Source of the DNA: Spirosoma radiotolerans
GTDB taxonomy: Bacteria; Bacteroidota; Bacteroidia; Cytophagales; Spirosomataceae
Reading direction: 5' to 3'
DNA: 64,000 nt
Assembly: GCF_000974425.1 (NCBI RefSeq)
Contig: NZ_CP010429.1
Location: 5,716,001-5,780,000 of the forward strand
Below are positions 1 through 8,315 of this stretch, piece after piece; the first letter of the stretch is position 1; each line of letters begins with the position of its first letter. The translations under genes were made by a program, and so were the position numbers. The notes beneath the pieces are model-generated. The model was given only the letters and a program-made list of their open reading frames with translations. It had not been told where the DNA came from and did no database searches.

Positions 1-291
1 TGAGTTCAGTTCCAGAAACGCGCCGTACCGGTCAATGTATTCATTAATTTGCGCTGATGAGCGAGAAGGCGTTCCTTCCGACAACATCTTCATCGTAAAA
101 AACGCGCTACCTGGCACTTGCTCGTACCAGGTCCCGGCATTGAACACGCACTCCAGCCGCAAAACCGGCTGGTGCGCAACAGAAATAAGATGCAGCGGAA
201 TGCCATTGTCCAAACGGTGAGACTGAACGGCGGGTAATTGTATTTGCTGAATAGCCTGAAAAGCAGGCGGCTGAGTTCTATCGAGAGTCAT
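1..291 (-). CDS. M16-family peptidase-like protein, apparently non-catalytic subunit (partial)
   Basis: The first 97 residues are in the window; the rest lies beyond base 1. The start is the ATG at 291. The fold signature of an M16 (insulinase/processing peptidase) N-terminal domain is visible: a strand pair ending in RLECVFNAGTWYE, then a helix and SEGT, then the SAQINEYIDRYGA segment. In active M16 enzymes the helix carries HxxEH, which binds zinc. Here the equivalent stretch, residues 64-68, reads FFTMK, so both histidines and the glutamate are absent. M16B proteases of Bacteroidota often work as pairs of one active and one inactive subunit, so this is probably the inactive partner, with the active subunit expected nearby outside the window. 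That pairing is inference. Confidence 0.75.
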   Translation of the reverse strand, partial: MTLDRTQPPAFQAIQQIQLPAVQSHRLDNGIPLHLISVAHQPVLRLECVFNAGTWYEQVPGSAFFTMKMLSEGTPSRSSAQINEYIDRYGAFLELNS

Positions 292-298
292 AAGTGCC

Positions 299-383
299 AA
301 AAGAGCGAAGGAGCAAAAGAGTGAAAGAGTGAAAACCATCCGGCTCGATTCACCCTTTCACTCTTTTGCTCCTTCGCTCTTTT
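299..383. terminator. Long inverted repeat, likely bidirectional terminator
   Basis: Arms of 33 bp (299-331 and 351-383) match as an inverted repeat with one mismatch. The outer ends are AAAA on the left and TTTT on the right, so a transcript from either strand would form a stem followed by U residues. It sits between porV and the M16 gene, both minus strand, so it would end porV transcripts. The arms are built from GAGTGAAAG/GAGCGAAGG-like words. Confidence 0.7.
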
Positions 384-385
384 AT

Positions 386-1606
386 TTAGTTGGAGTCGTT
401 TGAATAAGCTTCATCATCGCCATCAATGCGGCTACCTTTATTCAGGCTCAGCAATAACGAAATCCGGAAGGTTTCAGACAGTGCGCTACCCTGTTTAACC
501 GGTAGCAGATACGAAAAGTCGACACCAAAGCGCTGCTGTAGTTTCAAACCAATGCCGGTTGTTACGTATTTACGACCGCCTTTTGCATTCGACTCGTTAA
601 AATAACCAACCCGTGCCGCAAACTGATCGTTGTACCAATATTCGACACCAGTCGAGATTGTAACTTCTTTCAGCTCTTCGCTAAAGCCACCGGGCGCATC
701 AGCAAACGAACCAAAGACAGAGCTAAAATAGTTCTTATTTGCATTTACGTTGGTTATCACACCGTTAACCGTCTGAAAGTTAGGTGTTGGCACCATTAAT
801 TTATTGGCATCCACCACGAAGTTGAATTTGTTGTACTGGTCGGCAAAGATGGTGAGCCGGGTTCCTAAACGCAGGTTCGTCGGAATAAAGTAGCTCTGAG
901 TTCCACCGTAATTAATACGACCGCCCAGATTAGAGATCATACCACCAAAAGCCCAGCCAATTCCTTTACCAGTTGCATTATCGCGCGCTTCATTCTGATA
1001 ATACGCGCTGATGTCGGCTGCGGCCGTTGAGCCGGGTTTCAGACCTGGGTTGCTACTACCAGCGGCCAGATTGGAGCTTAGGTATTTGAGATCAACAGCA
1101 AGTGAAAAGTTTTCGGAAAGACGCTGTGCAAATGTAGCGGTGATGGCGTATTCCCGCGAATTGAATGTACCCGCTGCTACACCCGTTGCTGTTGTAAAAT
1201 CGACCGTTCCCAAGTCGAAATACATGAGCGAACCACCCACTACGGAGTTTTTACCCACTTTTGAGTAACCACTCAGATAGGTATAATACATATCGCCAAT
1301 CAAGTTGCGTAGCCACGGGGTGTACGAAATTGAAGCTCCTTTATCCTGTTTGGCAAAAACTAACTTTGATGGATTCCAAAAGATAGCATTGGCATCTACA
1401 TCACCAAGGGCTACACCAGCATCACCCAGCGCACCCGAGCGGGCATCGGGGGTGAAATTAAGAAAGGGCACCGATGAAGTAGGAATATTTAGCTGGCCGT
1501 TAAGATTAGTAACTGGAGCAGGGGTAGGTGTTGTGGATTGAGCAGAAACGACGAACGGAAGAAAACTGCAAACGCCGAGAAGAACACGGGAAAAATTGCG
1601 CTTCAT
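386..1606 (-). CDS. porV: Type IX secretion outer-membrane protein PorV
   Basis: A 406-residue outer-membrane beta-barrel protein. The chosen start is the ATG at 1606, which gives a clean signal peptide (MKRNFSRVLLG, hydrophobic core, ending VSAQS); a longer frame to 1711 only adds an implausible N-terminus. The mature N-terminus has the PorV/PorQ pattern with FLNFTPDARSGALGDAGVA and an NAIFWNPSKL segment, followed by amphipathic barrel strands. In Porphyromonas and Flavobacterium, PorV carries T9SS cargo from the translocon to the attachment complex, and its gene commonly lies next to porU. Here porU is immediately upstream with a gap of about 115 bp, which supports the call. A long inverted repeat follows the stop codon. 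Confidence 0.88.
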   Translation of the reverse strand: MKRNFSRVLLGVCSFLPFVVSAQSTTPTPAPVTNLNGQLNIPTSSVPFLNFTPDARSGALGDAGVALGDVDANAIFWNPSKLVFAKQDKGASISYTPWLRNLIGDMYYTYLSGYSKVGKNSVVGGSLMYFDLGTVDFTTATGVAAGTFNSREYAITATFAQRLSENFSLAVDLKYLSSNLAAGSSNPGLKPGSTAAADISAYYQNEARDNATGKGIGWAFGGMISNLGGRINYGGTQSYFIPTNLRLGTRLTIFADQYNKFNFVVDANKLMVPTPNFQTVNGVITNVNANKNYFSSVFGSFADAPGGFSEELKEVTISTGVEYWYNDQFAARVGYFNESNAKGGRKYVTTGIGLKLQQRFGVDFSYLLPVKQGSALSETFRISLLLSLNKGSRIDGDDEAYSNDSN

Positions 1607-1721
1607 ATAAAGTGAGTTTGTCAACGACAGCAACCGATGATGGTGAGAATGGCAGTACTGTGTGGTCAAAATTACGATGAAAGGTTGAATTAGAAAAAGA
1701 GATAACTTCAAGTCTGTGAAT

Positions 1722-4700
1722 TCATTTGGCTAGTACTAAGCGGCAGGTCGCGTTGGCAATGGTGCCATCAACCGCCGAACGAACTTGACAATGAACAATA
1801 TATAAGCCATTAGCCAGGGGCGCCCCCGTTTTGGTTAACCCGTCCCAGGTGCCAACAACCAGATTAGCGTCGCAATCGGTACACTGCCCTGTTTGCTGAT
1901 ACAGCAATCGGCCAGTTAAATCATAGATGCCCGATGTCCAGTCAAGTGGTTCTGCTGAGCGATTTAGTTCGGCAGTTAAGGTGGTTTGTGAATTAACCGG
2001 GTTGGGACTGGCCCGCAATATAGTCACTTCCAATCCCGGACGTGCCGAAACTACTATGGTCAACGAGCCCTCTGCCGAATTATTGTTAATATCCCAGGCT
2101 TTGACCCGAATCGTATACGTTCCTGGTGCTATATCCCGGAACGTGTATAACACCTCCCCCTGGCGTCCGTCGGTTCCAGTTGCTACATAACTTTCGTTCA
2201 GCACCACCACTGGTTGGGCGTTTAATTGAGCCGTAAGTTCATGCCCCAGGCCAGAACGAGCTATGTTGATCCCCCGGTTATCGGCCAACCCAATTCGCAG
2301 GGTCACGTCTGGTCCGGCTACCCGAACCAATTCGCCGTCAGGTACACCACCAACCACCGACATCGCTACAGTAGGCGGCTGACTGTCAATCGTATCCGCA
2401 AGAACGCTACTACCAATGAGCAGACTGTCGTAACTACCAGCCGCATCGAGTACGCTATCAGCCTGCACGGCATACAGGTATAACTTTCCCAAACCAACGG
2501 TATAATTAATGTCTTTAGGCATGGTAAACCGTACCGTAAACTGCCCTTGCTGTACAGCCACCTGCCCTGTGAAGATTGGGGCCGAAAACGTTTGGTAGCT
2601 CATTTTTGGACTCCCCGCTTCGGAGCCCAATGTCGTTTTCGTTATTTTTTTATCATAGAGCGTCAATCGGAGGAGGCCGGTGAAACTAGCAAGCCGTTTC
2701 TCCAGTTGCTGAATTTCGCCCGACAATTCGACGGTTTCTAACGCCCGCAATGTATCCGGCCGGGTATCCGTAATGGCTTTTCCGTTCACCTTTGTGAGCA
2801 CAGCCTTGGCTTGTGGGTAGGCCAGCCGCATGGAAGGGTCGCCCAGAAGAGCAAAATTGCGGTTTACAGGCCCACTCAAACTGTTATTTTTTGTACTCTG
2901 CATAATCTCACCCAGGCGGGGCATTTGCCCATTGACAGGTTTAAAAGCAGCATCATAAAAAGCCTGATTCAGTAATAAATTCGTATTGGCGTATACAGGC
3001 CGGGTAGTGGTCAATAAGCCAATGGCGCCACCTGTTCGGCTCAGCAGCGTTAATTCAGCGCCTGAATTTTCATTCGGATCATCATAACGCCCGAATTGGC
3101 AGGTGGCAGTGACGAATAGCGGTAATCTCCGGTTTTTCCAGGACAGAATATCCTTAAGCGTTACAATCTGCTCATCGGCAAGCACTAAATTACCGCCATG
3201 TCCACTATAATTGATGATGAGTTGCCCATCGGCAATTGACTGGTCAATTAGCTGATTCACAAGGGGGGCTTTCTGACCATCGCTCGTGATTTCCTGCGGA
3301 TAATCATCCAAAAAGACACGTTGGGGTCGGTAAGCGGGATCGTTTTTCTCTACGCTGCTCGCCAATTGGTTAGCGTGCTGCTCATGAATATTATAATCGC
3401 CATCATCAGCAATCAGCATTATCCGGGTTCGCCAGTCGCCCGACAGAGTTGGGTCAGCACTATACCGGATCAGTTTGTCGACCACTGTACTAGCTTCATC
3501 AACCGATTTTACCGGCAATCGACCAACCCCAATATCCATTGTATAGTCGCCTTTCGTGGTTTCCGGCCATTCGCCTTCATCGGCCCCCATAAACCCAAAG
3601 TAATCATCCGACGAGTAACTCAAAACCGGATGCAATGACTCCCGGCTTTCATAAACGGGCACCATGTTCGCCAACTGTGTTGAGCTGATCAATCCGCCTA
3701 TGTTGCGATAATTGAACGTTGCGTCGCCAAAAAGCAGCAGATACCGAAACTTCGCGGGTTGCTTCTGATAAAAATACCTCGCCATATCCCGGATGGCAGT
3801 TGGGTCGGGCTGACCAGATCCAAATTCATTGAATGCCTGCTGGGTTGTCACGATTAGCACCGAAAGCTGGTCATGTTCACGCCTGAACTGCGCTAACCGT
3901 TCGGCCTGTTCACGCCAGGCGGCTGGTGTTACAATGAGCAGATCGGGGGCAGCCTGTGCATGAATGTCCTGATTCGCAACTGTTACCAGTGATACGGGTG
4001 CTAAAAACTGAGCTTCAGTAAATAGAAAATAATCACTGGTTCGTGTTGTTAGCCAACTGGCCCCCTGTGTGGTCGACAGTGTATAGAGCTGATTAGCGGG
4101 AACAAGCGGATTCGTTACATCCCAAACGCGCAAACTGGAAGCGGCCTGCCGAACCGCCACTTGCCCAACGGATAACCGACGTACCCACATGGAGTTGTCA
4201 TATTGCCGAAGTTCACGCTGGGTCTGTACCGATAGGAAATTGAGATACCCCTGCGCGGATGGCTGATCCTTTCTCTGGAAGGTAATTGCCAGCTGAATAG
4301 AGCTAACAGCCGTTGTCAATTTAGTTAAAAATGTATCTGTCCGGGAAACGGCCCGGTAATCGTATTCATACCCGCCTATTACCGACATGGGCATTATGCC
4401 GGCCACTTGTTTATTAACCTGCACTTGAAACTGCGTTGGTGACGTAGCGCCGGCTACTGCCGAAGCCGTTATGCGTAACGGCACAGTTGGCACAGCTCCG
4501 GCCACATCGAAGGAAACGGTCTGCGTCGTATCGTTCGTCATGTACTCACCCAACCACTCCCGACCTGAACGAACCGATGGAAGTTTTAGTAGATCCTGTT
4601 CATGAAACTGATAATCATCGAAGGTGGTAACCGTGGGTGTAGCCGCAAGGGCTCCCGCCGATCTATCGACGATGCGTAAGCCGGGTGAATCGCCAATGGT

Positions 4701-5162
4701 CAGAAAGTAAAATGTCGTATCCGAATAGGCGTTTAGTTGATGGGTAAAACAGCGGGCCGTGGAGTCATATCGAATCACGTGCGGACTTTGGCCAAAGAAC
4801 AGAAGCGCATCGCCCGCGTCGAATCGGCCGTCGGCTTCACCCACTACCTGAATGGCATTCTCAGTCAAGTCGGCGAGACGCGGGCGGGCATTGGGCTGGG
4901 GAAGCATCCCCCCGCCATTGCCGTACAAGCGTAAGCGTTTAGGGTCAGCCGTCGCAAAAGCTGGGTTGAGCTGAGCGAGTTGCGATTGACTAAGTCGATA
5001 AACGCCCGACTGGGTCACACCAATTTTCACCCAGATGCCCGTACGCAGAACAGACTGCGCCTTTAAGGAATGAGTAAAAAATGAAGAATGAAAAGTGAAT
5101 AATAAATAGAACAGCCAATATCGCCTGATCAACATGTCATCTACTTTTTGGCTAGTTTTCAT
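1722..5162 (-). CDS. porU: Type IX secretion sortase PorU (C25 gingipain-like peptidase)
   Basis: A 1146-residue secreted protein of the gingipain (C25) family. PorU is the cell-surface sortase that removes C-terminal signals from T9SS cargo and attaches the cargo to A-LPS. The sequence starts with a hydrophobic signal peptide ending near LKAQS; either the ATG at 5162 or the one at 5135 (MLIRRYWLF) could be used. The catalytic core spans about residues 410-830: the likely catalytic histidine is His655 in NYSGHGG and the nucleophile Cys688 in TATCQFGRYDD, at spacing close to that of P. gingivalis PorU. The C-terminal roughly 100 residues form an Ig-like/FlgD-like domain with SPNPV and DLTGRLLY motifs typical of T9SS C-terminal domains. 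It lies 3 bp after the SprT-like gene and upstream of porV. Confidence 0.9.
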   Translation of the reverse strand: MKTSQKVDDMLIRRYWLFYLLFTFHSSFFTHSLKAQSVLRTGIWVKIGVTQSGVYRLSQSQLAQLNPAFATADPKRLRLYGNGGGMLPQPNARPRLADLTENAIQVVGEADGRFDAGDALLFFGQSPHVIRYDSTARCFTHQLNAYSDTTFYFLTIGDSPGLRIVDRSAGALAATPTVTTFDDYQFHEQDLLKLPSVRSGREWLGEYMTNDTTQTVSFDVAGAVPTVPLRITASAVAGATSPTQFQVQVNKQVAGIMPMSVIGGYEYDYRAVSRTDTFLTKLTTAVSSIQLAITFQRKDQPSAQGYLNFLSVQTQRELRQYDNSMWVRRLSVGQVAVRQAASSLRVWDVTNPLVPANQLYTLSTTQGASWLTTRTSDYFLFTEAQFLAPVSLVTVANQDIHAQAAPDLLIVTPAAWREQAERLAQFRREHDQLSVLIVTTQQAFNEFGSGQPDPTAIRDMARYFYQKQPAKFRYLLLFGDATFNYRNIGGLISSTQLANMVPVYESRESLHPVLSYSSDDYFGFMGADEGEWPETTKGDYTMDIGVGRLPVKSVDEASTVVDKLIRYSADPTLSGDWRTRIMLIADDGDYNIHEQHANQLASSVEKNDPAYRPQRVFLDDYPQEITSDGQKAPLVNQLIDQSIADGQLIINYSGHGGNLVLADEQIVTLKDILSWKNRRLPLFVTATCQFGRYDDPNENSGAELTLLSRTGGAIGLLTTTRPVYANTNLLLNQAFYDAAFKPVNGQMPRLGEIMQSTKNNSLSGPVNRNFALLGDPSMRLAYPQAKAVLTKVNGKAITDTRPDTLRALETVELSGEIQQLEKRLASFTGLLRLTLYDKKITKTTLGSEAGSPKMSYQTFSAPIFTGQVAVQQGQFTVRFTMPKDINYTVGLGKLYLYAVQADSVLDAAGSYDSLLIGSSVLADTIDSQPPTVAMSVVGGVPDGELVRVAGPDVTLRIGLADNRGINIARSGLGHELTAQLNAQPVVVLNESYVATGTDGRQGEVLYTFRDIAPGTYTIRVKAWDINNNSAEGSLTIVVSARPGLEVTILRASPNPVNSQTTLTAELNRSAEPLDWTSGIYDLTGRLLYQQTGQCTDCDANLVVGTWDGLTKTGAPLANGLYIVHCQVRSAVDGTIANATCRLVLAK

Positions 5163-5180
5163 TTGTCATTCTTCATTTTT
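5077..5180. repeat. Inverted repeat spanning the porU start
   Basis: Two 15-bp arms, AAAAATGAAGAATGA at 5077-5091 and its complement at 5166-5180, face each other about 75 bp apart. One arm encodes part of the porU signal peptide; the other encodes the last codons of the SprT-like gene (KNEE then stop). A hairpin here would enclose the porU start codon. The arm composition resembles other AT-rich words found in this window's intergenic hairpins. Confidence 0.5.
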
Positions 5181-5786
5181 CACGGGGGCAACCCACGCAT
5201 GAGCCAGAATGGCATATGACCTCCCCGTAGATACTTCTTTACAAACGACACGAGTCCGGCGGAGCGTACCCCGAACATACGTCTTTTTTGCAAACTCAAA
5301 TACCTGTCCTTCAGGCACATTACTCAAGAGTATTTTTTTCTCTCCAACTGTGTCCCGCACGAGAGCATCCTCCTGGCGCAACGCGATCATCAACGCTGGG
5401 TTGGCGTAGGTTGTCGCTGCGGGTTTAGCCATGTATTGCTGAAGGGGCCACAGGATGGCTGGTGGAAACACAACCTCTGTTAGAAGCGGTTGCATTAGTC
5501 GCTGAAACGCGGTTTGCCAGGCTTTGCCGTGGGGTTGCACGCGCCTTTTATACCGCAGATTGACGTCGGCATGGGCTACCTCGTGAACGTATGTGATCAC
5601 AAAAGCGTACGGGTTGAGATTTGCATTGACCGTAATCTGAATCTGGTGATTGGGCAATACTCTAAAATCGCCGAGCCGGGTCTGCCGCGGTTTAACAACC
5701 CGAAAGTGAAATTTATATTCCTGCCAAAGCGCCTGGCAATAGGCCGCAGCAGTTGGAGGAAAATAAACCGTGAATGGATCTGCCAA
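5166..5786 (-). CDS. SprT-like zinc metalloprotease-fold protein
   Basis: A 206-residue protein with a SprT/Spartan-type zinc motif: HEVAH at residues 68-72 and a downstream histidine, His86, in VQPHGKAWQ, followed by the conserved tryptophan-containing helix. There is no signal peptide, so it should be cytoplasmic. SprT-like proteins are metalloprotease-fold proteins; in eukaryotes SPRTN degrades DNA-protein crosslinks, while the bacterial role is poorly known. The only plausible start is TTG at 5786, since no in-frame ATG precedes the core and the upstream frame runs into a terminator. It is 3 bp upstream of porU and probably cotranscribed, which may only reflect operon packing. Confidence 0.82.
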   Translation of the reverse strand: MADPFTVYFPPTAAAYCQALWQEYKFHFRVVKPRQTRLGDFRVLPNHQIQITVNANLNPYAFVITYVHEVAHADVNLRYKRRVQPHGKAWQTAFQRLMQPLLTEVVFPPAILWPLQQYMAKPAATTYANPALMIALRQEDALVRDTVGEKKILLSNVPEGQVFEFAKKTYVRGTLRRTRVVCKEVSTGRSYAILAHAWVAPVKNEE

Positions 5787-5797
5787 GGTATAAAAAC

Positions 5798-5828
5798 AAA
5801 AAAGCCTTATAAAAATAAGGCTTTTTTT
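5798..5828 (-). terminator. Rho-independent terminator after the small lipoprotein gene
   Basis: A 13-bp stem (arms 5798-5810 and 5815-5827, core AAGCCTTAT) with a 4-nt loop is followed by T residues on the minus strand. It lies 20 bp beyond the stop of the lipoprotein gene at 5848 and just upstream of the SprT-like start. Confidence 0.85.
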
Positions 5829-5847
5829 AAATCTTGACGAGAAGAAC

Positions 5848-6048
5848 TTATTTCTTCGTGGTGTCAGCAGCCATCGTTGACGCTGAATCCGTCGACATGG
5901 TCGAAGCAGAATCCGTAGCCATCGTGGTGGTGTCAGTTGACATGACAGCCGTCGAATCGGTAGTTGTTTCTTCTGTTTTAGGTTTGCTCTGACAAGCTGC
6001 GAATGTTAGCATGCTGCCAACGAACAATAAAGCGAATACTTTTTTCAT
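5848..6048 (-). CDS. Small low-complexity lipoprotein
   Basis: A 66-residue protein of unknown function. Residues 1-19 form a lipoprotein signal peptide with lipobox TFAAC, so Cys19 would be lipidated after processing. The mature part, about 47 residues, consists almost only of Thr, Ser, Asp, Ala and Met in a loose repeat of the type TDSASTM, ending in two lysines. It has no globular domain and is probably a disordered surface or periplasmic tether. It has its own promoter (about 6079-6109) and terminator (5798-5828), so it is a single-gene unit. Such short acidic Thr/Ser lipoproteins are common in Bacteroidota but I cannot name a function. Confidence 0.75.
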   Translation of the reverse strand: MKKVFALLFVGSMLTFAACQSKPKTEETTTDSTAVMSTDTTTMATDSASTMSTDSASTMAADTTKK

Positions 6049-6078
6049 TCCTTCAGTGATTTTTTAGGTTTCCAGACA

Positions 6079-6109
6079 CAAATATAGTTTTTTCCTGGTA
6101 AATCCAAAA
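6079..6109 (-). promoter_or_regulatory. Bacteroidota-type promoter of the small lipoprotein gene
   Basis: On the minus strand, TATATTTG (6079-6086) matches the -7 consensus TAnnTTTG. TTTTG (6105-6109) lies 18 bp upstream and matches the -33 TTTG element. The predicted start site is about 25 bp before the ATG at 6048. Confidence 0.6.
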
Positions 6110-6194
6110 TTGTAGTCAACTCATACGCTACAAACAGCAAGTATCACTAGAATATTACTATTTACAATTCACTTAATTGAAGAAACTACTTTAG

Positions 6195-6704
6195 TCAATA
6201 TTGCTTTTCTTCCTCTTTTGGAGTACGGAATCGGATTCTGTCGTACATGCCTGTACTACGAAAGGTTAGTAACTTATGGCCAAAATAATTAGCTAGAAAG
6301 CTAAATCCCATACCCACAACGTGAGAGCCTTTCTCGCGCCAGAAGGTAGTTGCATTTGGAAAGTAAGGGTTGGCGATCCACTCGAGCGTAGCGACGGCGA
6401 CACCCACCTGAACGCCCCAGGCAACCAGAGCAATGATGCCAAACTTAATCATCTCGCGCCCTGTGTTGCCCGTTTGCTTGGCCGAAAACGCGAAGAGTTT
6501 AGTCGGTACGAAACTAACCACAGTAGCCGTTAAATAGCCGAGAAAAACACTAGTAGAGTAATCGAATGATTTGCGATAGAGAATCTGGCTGAAGAAATTA
6601 ACAGATGCACCAAGCAGAGCCGTCAAGAAAAACGAGAAAAAACTTTTGTAGTTTTTATATTTCGGCTGGTCAATAATGCTCACGTTCACTGCTTTACTGG
6701 ACAA
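6195..6704 (-). CDS. GtrA-like family membrane protein
   Basis: A 169-residue integral membrane protein with four predicted transmembrane segments and the GtrA-family pattern: an N-terminal FFLTALLGASVNFF helix and a final helix followed by NYFGHKLLTFR, which resembles the family's terminal N-Y-x3-K-x2-F-R signature. GtrA-like proteins are thought to move or present polyprenyl-linked sugars for cell-envelope glycans, but no glycosyltransferase is adjacent here. The first in-frame start is TTG at 6704; GTG codons at residues 6 and 8 are alternatives and no ATG is available. A candidate -7 box lies at 6743-6750. Confidence 0.72.
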   Translation of the reverse strand: MSSKAVNVSIIDQPKYKNYKSFFSFFLTALLGASVNFFSQILYRKSFDYSTSVFLGYLTATVVSFVPTKLFAFSAKQTGNTGREMIKFGIIALVAWGVQVGVAVATLEWIANPYFPNATTFWREKGSHVVGMGFSFLANYFGHKLLTFRSTGMYDRIRFRTPKEEEKQY

Positions 6705-6742
6705 ATAGTCGAATTTGTTTGCCTTTACACTGAATAACAGCT

Positions 6743-6750
6743 CAAACTTA
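6743..6750 (-). promoter_or_regulatory. Candidate -7 box before the GtrA-like gene
   Basis: TAAGTTTG on the minus strand matches TAnnTTTG, about 40 bp upstream of the TTG start. A TTTG lies further upstream but the spacing is not ideal, so this is a weak prediction. Confidence 0.35.
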
Positions 6751-6814
6751 CAAACTCGATAGCAAACAATAAGTTATTTTCTAGGCTATGGCCTGCCTAA
6801 CAGTTACATATTTA

Positions 6815-8221
6815 TTAGAAAAGTCCCTGTAATAGGCCCGGTGCAATGCCTAATCCAATTGTCAGAATGCTGGCAGCCAGTAATACGTACCGATAAAAAG
6901 GAGCAATTCGGATAGGTTCAGTAGCCCCATCCCGGAAATACATGGCAATGATAACGCGAAAATAATAGTAGATACCAACCGCCGACATGAGTACCGCTAT
7001 CACCAGTAGCCATATCTGCCCCCGTTCGACAGCGGTCGAAAACAGATAGAATTTGCCCCAAAAACCAGCCGTCAAAGGAATACCGGCCAGCGATAGCATC
7101 GACACCGTCATGGCAAATCCCAAAAATGGATTCTGCTTGGCAAGCCCGTTGAAGGAATCGTAGTTTTCCCGTATCACGCCTTCACCGGTAATCGTTTGCG
7201 TACTGCGTTGCTGCGCGATTAACAACAAGATGCCAAACGCAGAAATCGTGGCGACTGAATAGGCAAGTGAATAAAAGACGATAGCCTGTTTGGTGAGGGC
7301 GCCTAAAGCCGCTAAGCCAATTAGCAGATAACCGGCATGTGAGATGCTGGAGTAAGACATCATCCGCTTGAAGCTATTCTGGTAAACCGCCGTAACGTTA
7401 CTAATCACAAGGGTAATCGCCGTGATGACCGCCAGAATAATCCACCAGAAATTGTAGACCCCAACAAACGAAACAGACAATAGACGGAACAAGGCTGCAA
7501 AACCTGCTGTCTTCACCACCGTAGACATGAAGGCAGTGAAAATTGTTGGTGCTCCGTCATACACGTCTGGTGTCCAGAAATGAAAAGGGGCCGCCGATAC
7601 TTTGAAGAGCAATCCGATGAGCAACATAAGCAACCCCACATACAGCAACAGCGAAAGCCCTACCTGCGGATGAGCCGCATAGGCACCAATACCAGCAATG
7701 GTAAATGAGCCGGTAGCCCCATATAGAAGGGCCATCCCAAACAACATAATACCTGTGGTGAAAGAACCCATCAAAAAATACTTCAGGGCAGCTTCGTTCG
7801 AACGCAGATTGCGCTTGTCGCTACCCGTTAACACATACATGGCAACCGATAGAATCTCTACGCCAACGAACAGCATCGTTAGGTTTTCGAAGCTGACCAT
7901 CATGACGGCGCCAACTAGGGAAAACAGAATGATGGCGTAATATTCGGCGGGTTGCGATTCTTCGCCGTCAATCAAACTACTCGACAGGGCAACGACCAGA
8001 AAAGCTGACAACAACACAATGGCCGTAAACACCATAGCCAGGTTGTTGGTCCGCAACATATCGTTGAAATACAAGTAGGTCTTATTCCAGTCGAGAAAGT
8101 TGACGGCTAAGGTGATGAGTAAAAACAGGAGCGTGGCAGGTAACAGGATGGCTCTCGACTTTATGAAGCCAAGAAACAGCAGGACTATACCAAAAACCGA
8201 TAACAGAACAATTGGAAACAT
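6815..8221 (-). CDS. nuoN: NADH-quinone oxidoreductase subunit N
   Basis: A 468-residue multi-pass membrane protein of the complex I antiporter-like subunit family. It helps couple NADH oxidation by quinone to proton pumping across the inner membrane. Recognisable segments include FVGVEILSVAMYVLTG, the lysine-bearing helix LLIGLLFKVSAAPFHFWTPDVYDGAPT, and SSISHAGYLLIG. It begins with ATG at 8221, 94 bp after nuoM, and is the last gene of the nuoKLMN unit. About 14 transmembrane helices are expected. Confidence 0.95.
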   Translation of the reverse strand: MFPIVLLSVFGIVLLFLGFIKSRAILLPATLLFLLITLAVNFLDWNKTYLYFNDMLRTNNLAMVFTAIVLLSAFLVVALSSSLIDGEESQPAEYYAIILFSLVGAVMMVSFENLTMLFVGVEILSVAMYVLTGSDKRNLRSNEAALKYFLMGSFTTGIMLFGMALLYGATGSFTIAGIGAYAAHPQVGLSLLLYVGLLMLLIGLLFKVSAAPFHFWTPDVYDGAPTIFTAFMSTVVKTAGFAALFRLLSVSFVGVYNFWWIILAVITAITLVISNVTAVYQNSFKRMMSYSSISHAGYLLIGLAALGALTKQAIVFYSLAYSVATISAFGILLLIAQQRSTQTITGEGVIRENYDSFNGLAKQNPFLGFAMTVSMLSLAGIPLTAGFWGKFYLFSTAVERGQIWLLVIAVLMSAVGIYYYFRVIIAMYFRDGATEPIRIAPFYRYVLLAASILTIGLGIAPGLLQGLF

Positions 8222-8223
8222 AG

Positions 8224-8237
8224 GTTTACAGTTTACG
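8224..8237. repeat. 14-nt intergenic word shared with the nuoL-nuoK gap
   Basis: GTTTACAGTTTACG occurs here, between nuoM and nuoN, and again exactly at 11797-11810 between nuoK and nuoL. The gap 8222-8315 otherwise holds degenerate short inverted repeats and no gene. This is one instance of a dispersed intergenic word family. Confidence 0.6.
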
Positions 8238-8315
8238 CGGTTACCCGCCGGGTTTTCGGTTCATAGATTACGCGCTGACGTTGTGCTGACCGTAATCCAC
8301 TCACCGGAAACGTTC

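Noticed and set aside
292..385. CRISPR-like short repeats (GAGTGAAAG words)
   Set aside because: They form a single inverted repeat, not direct repeats with spacers; no cas genes are present.
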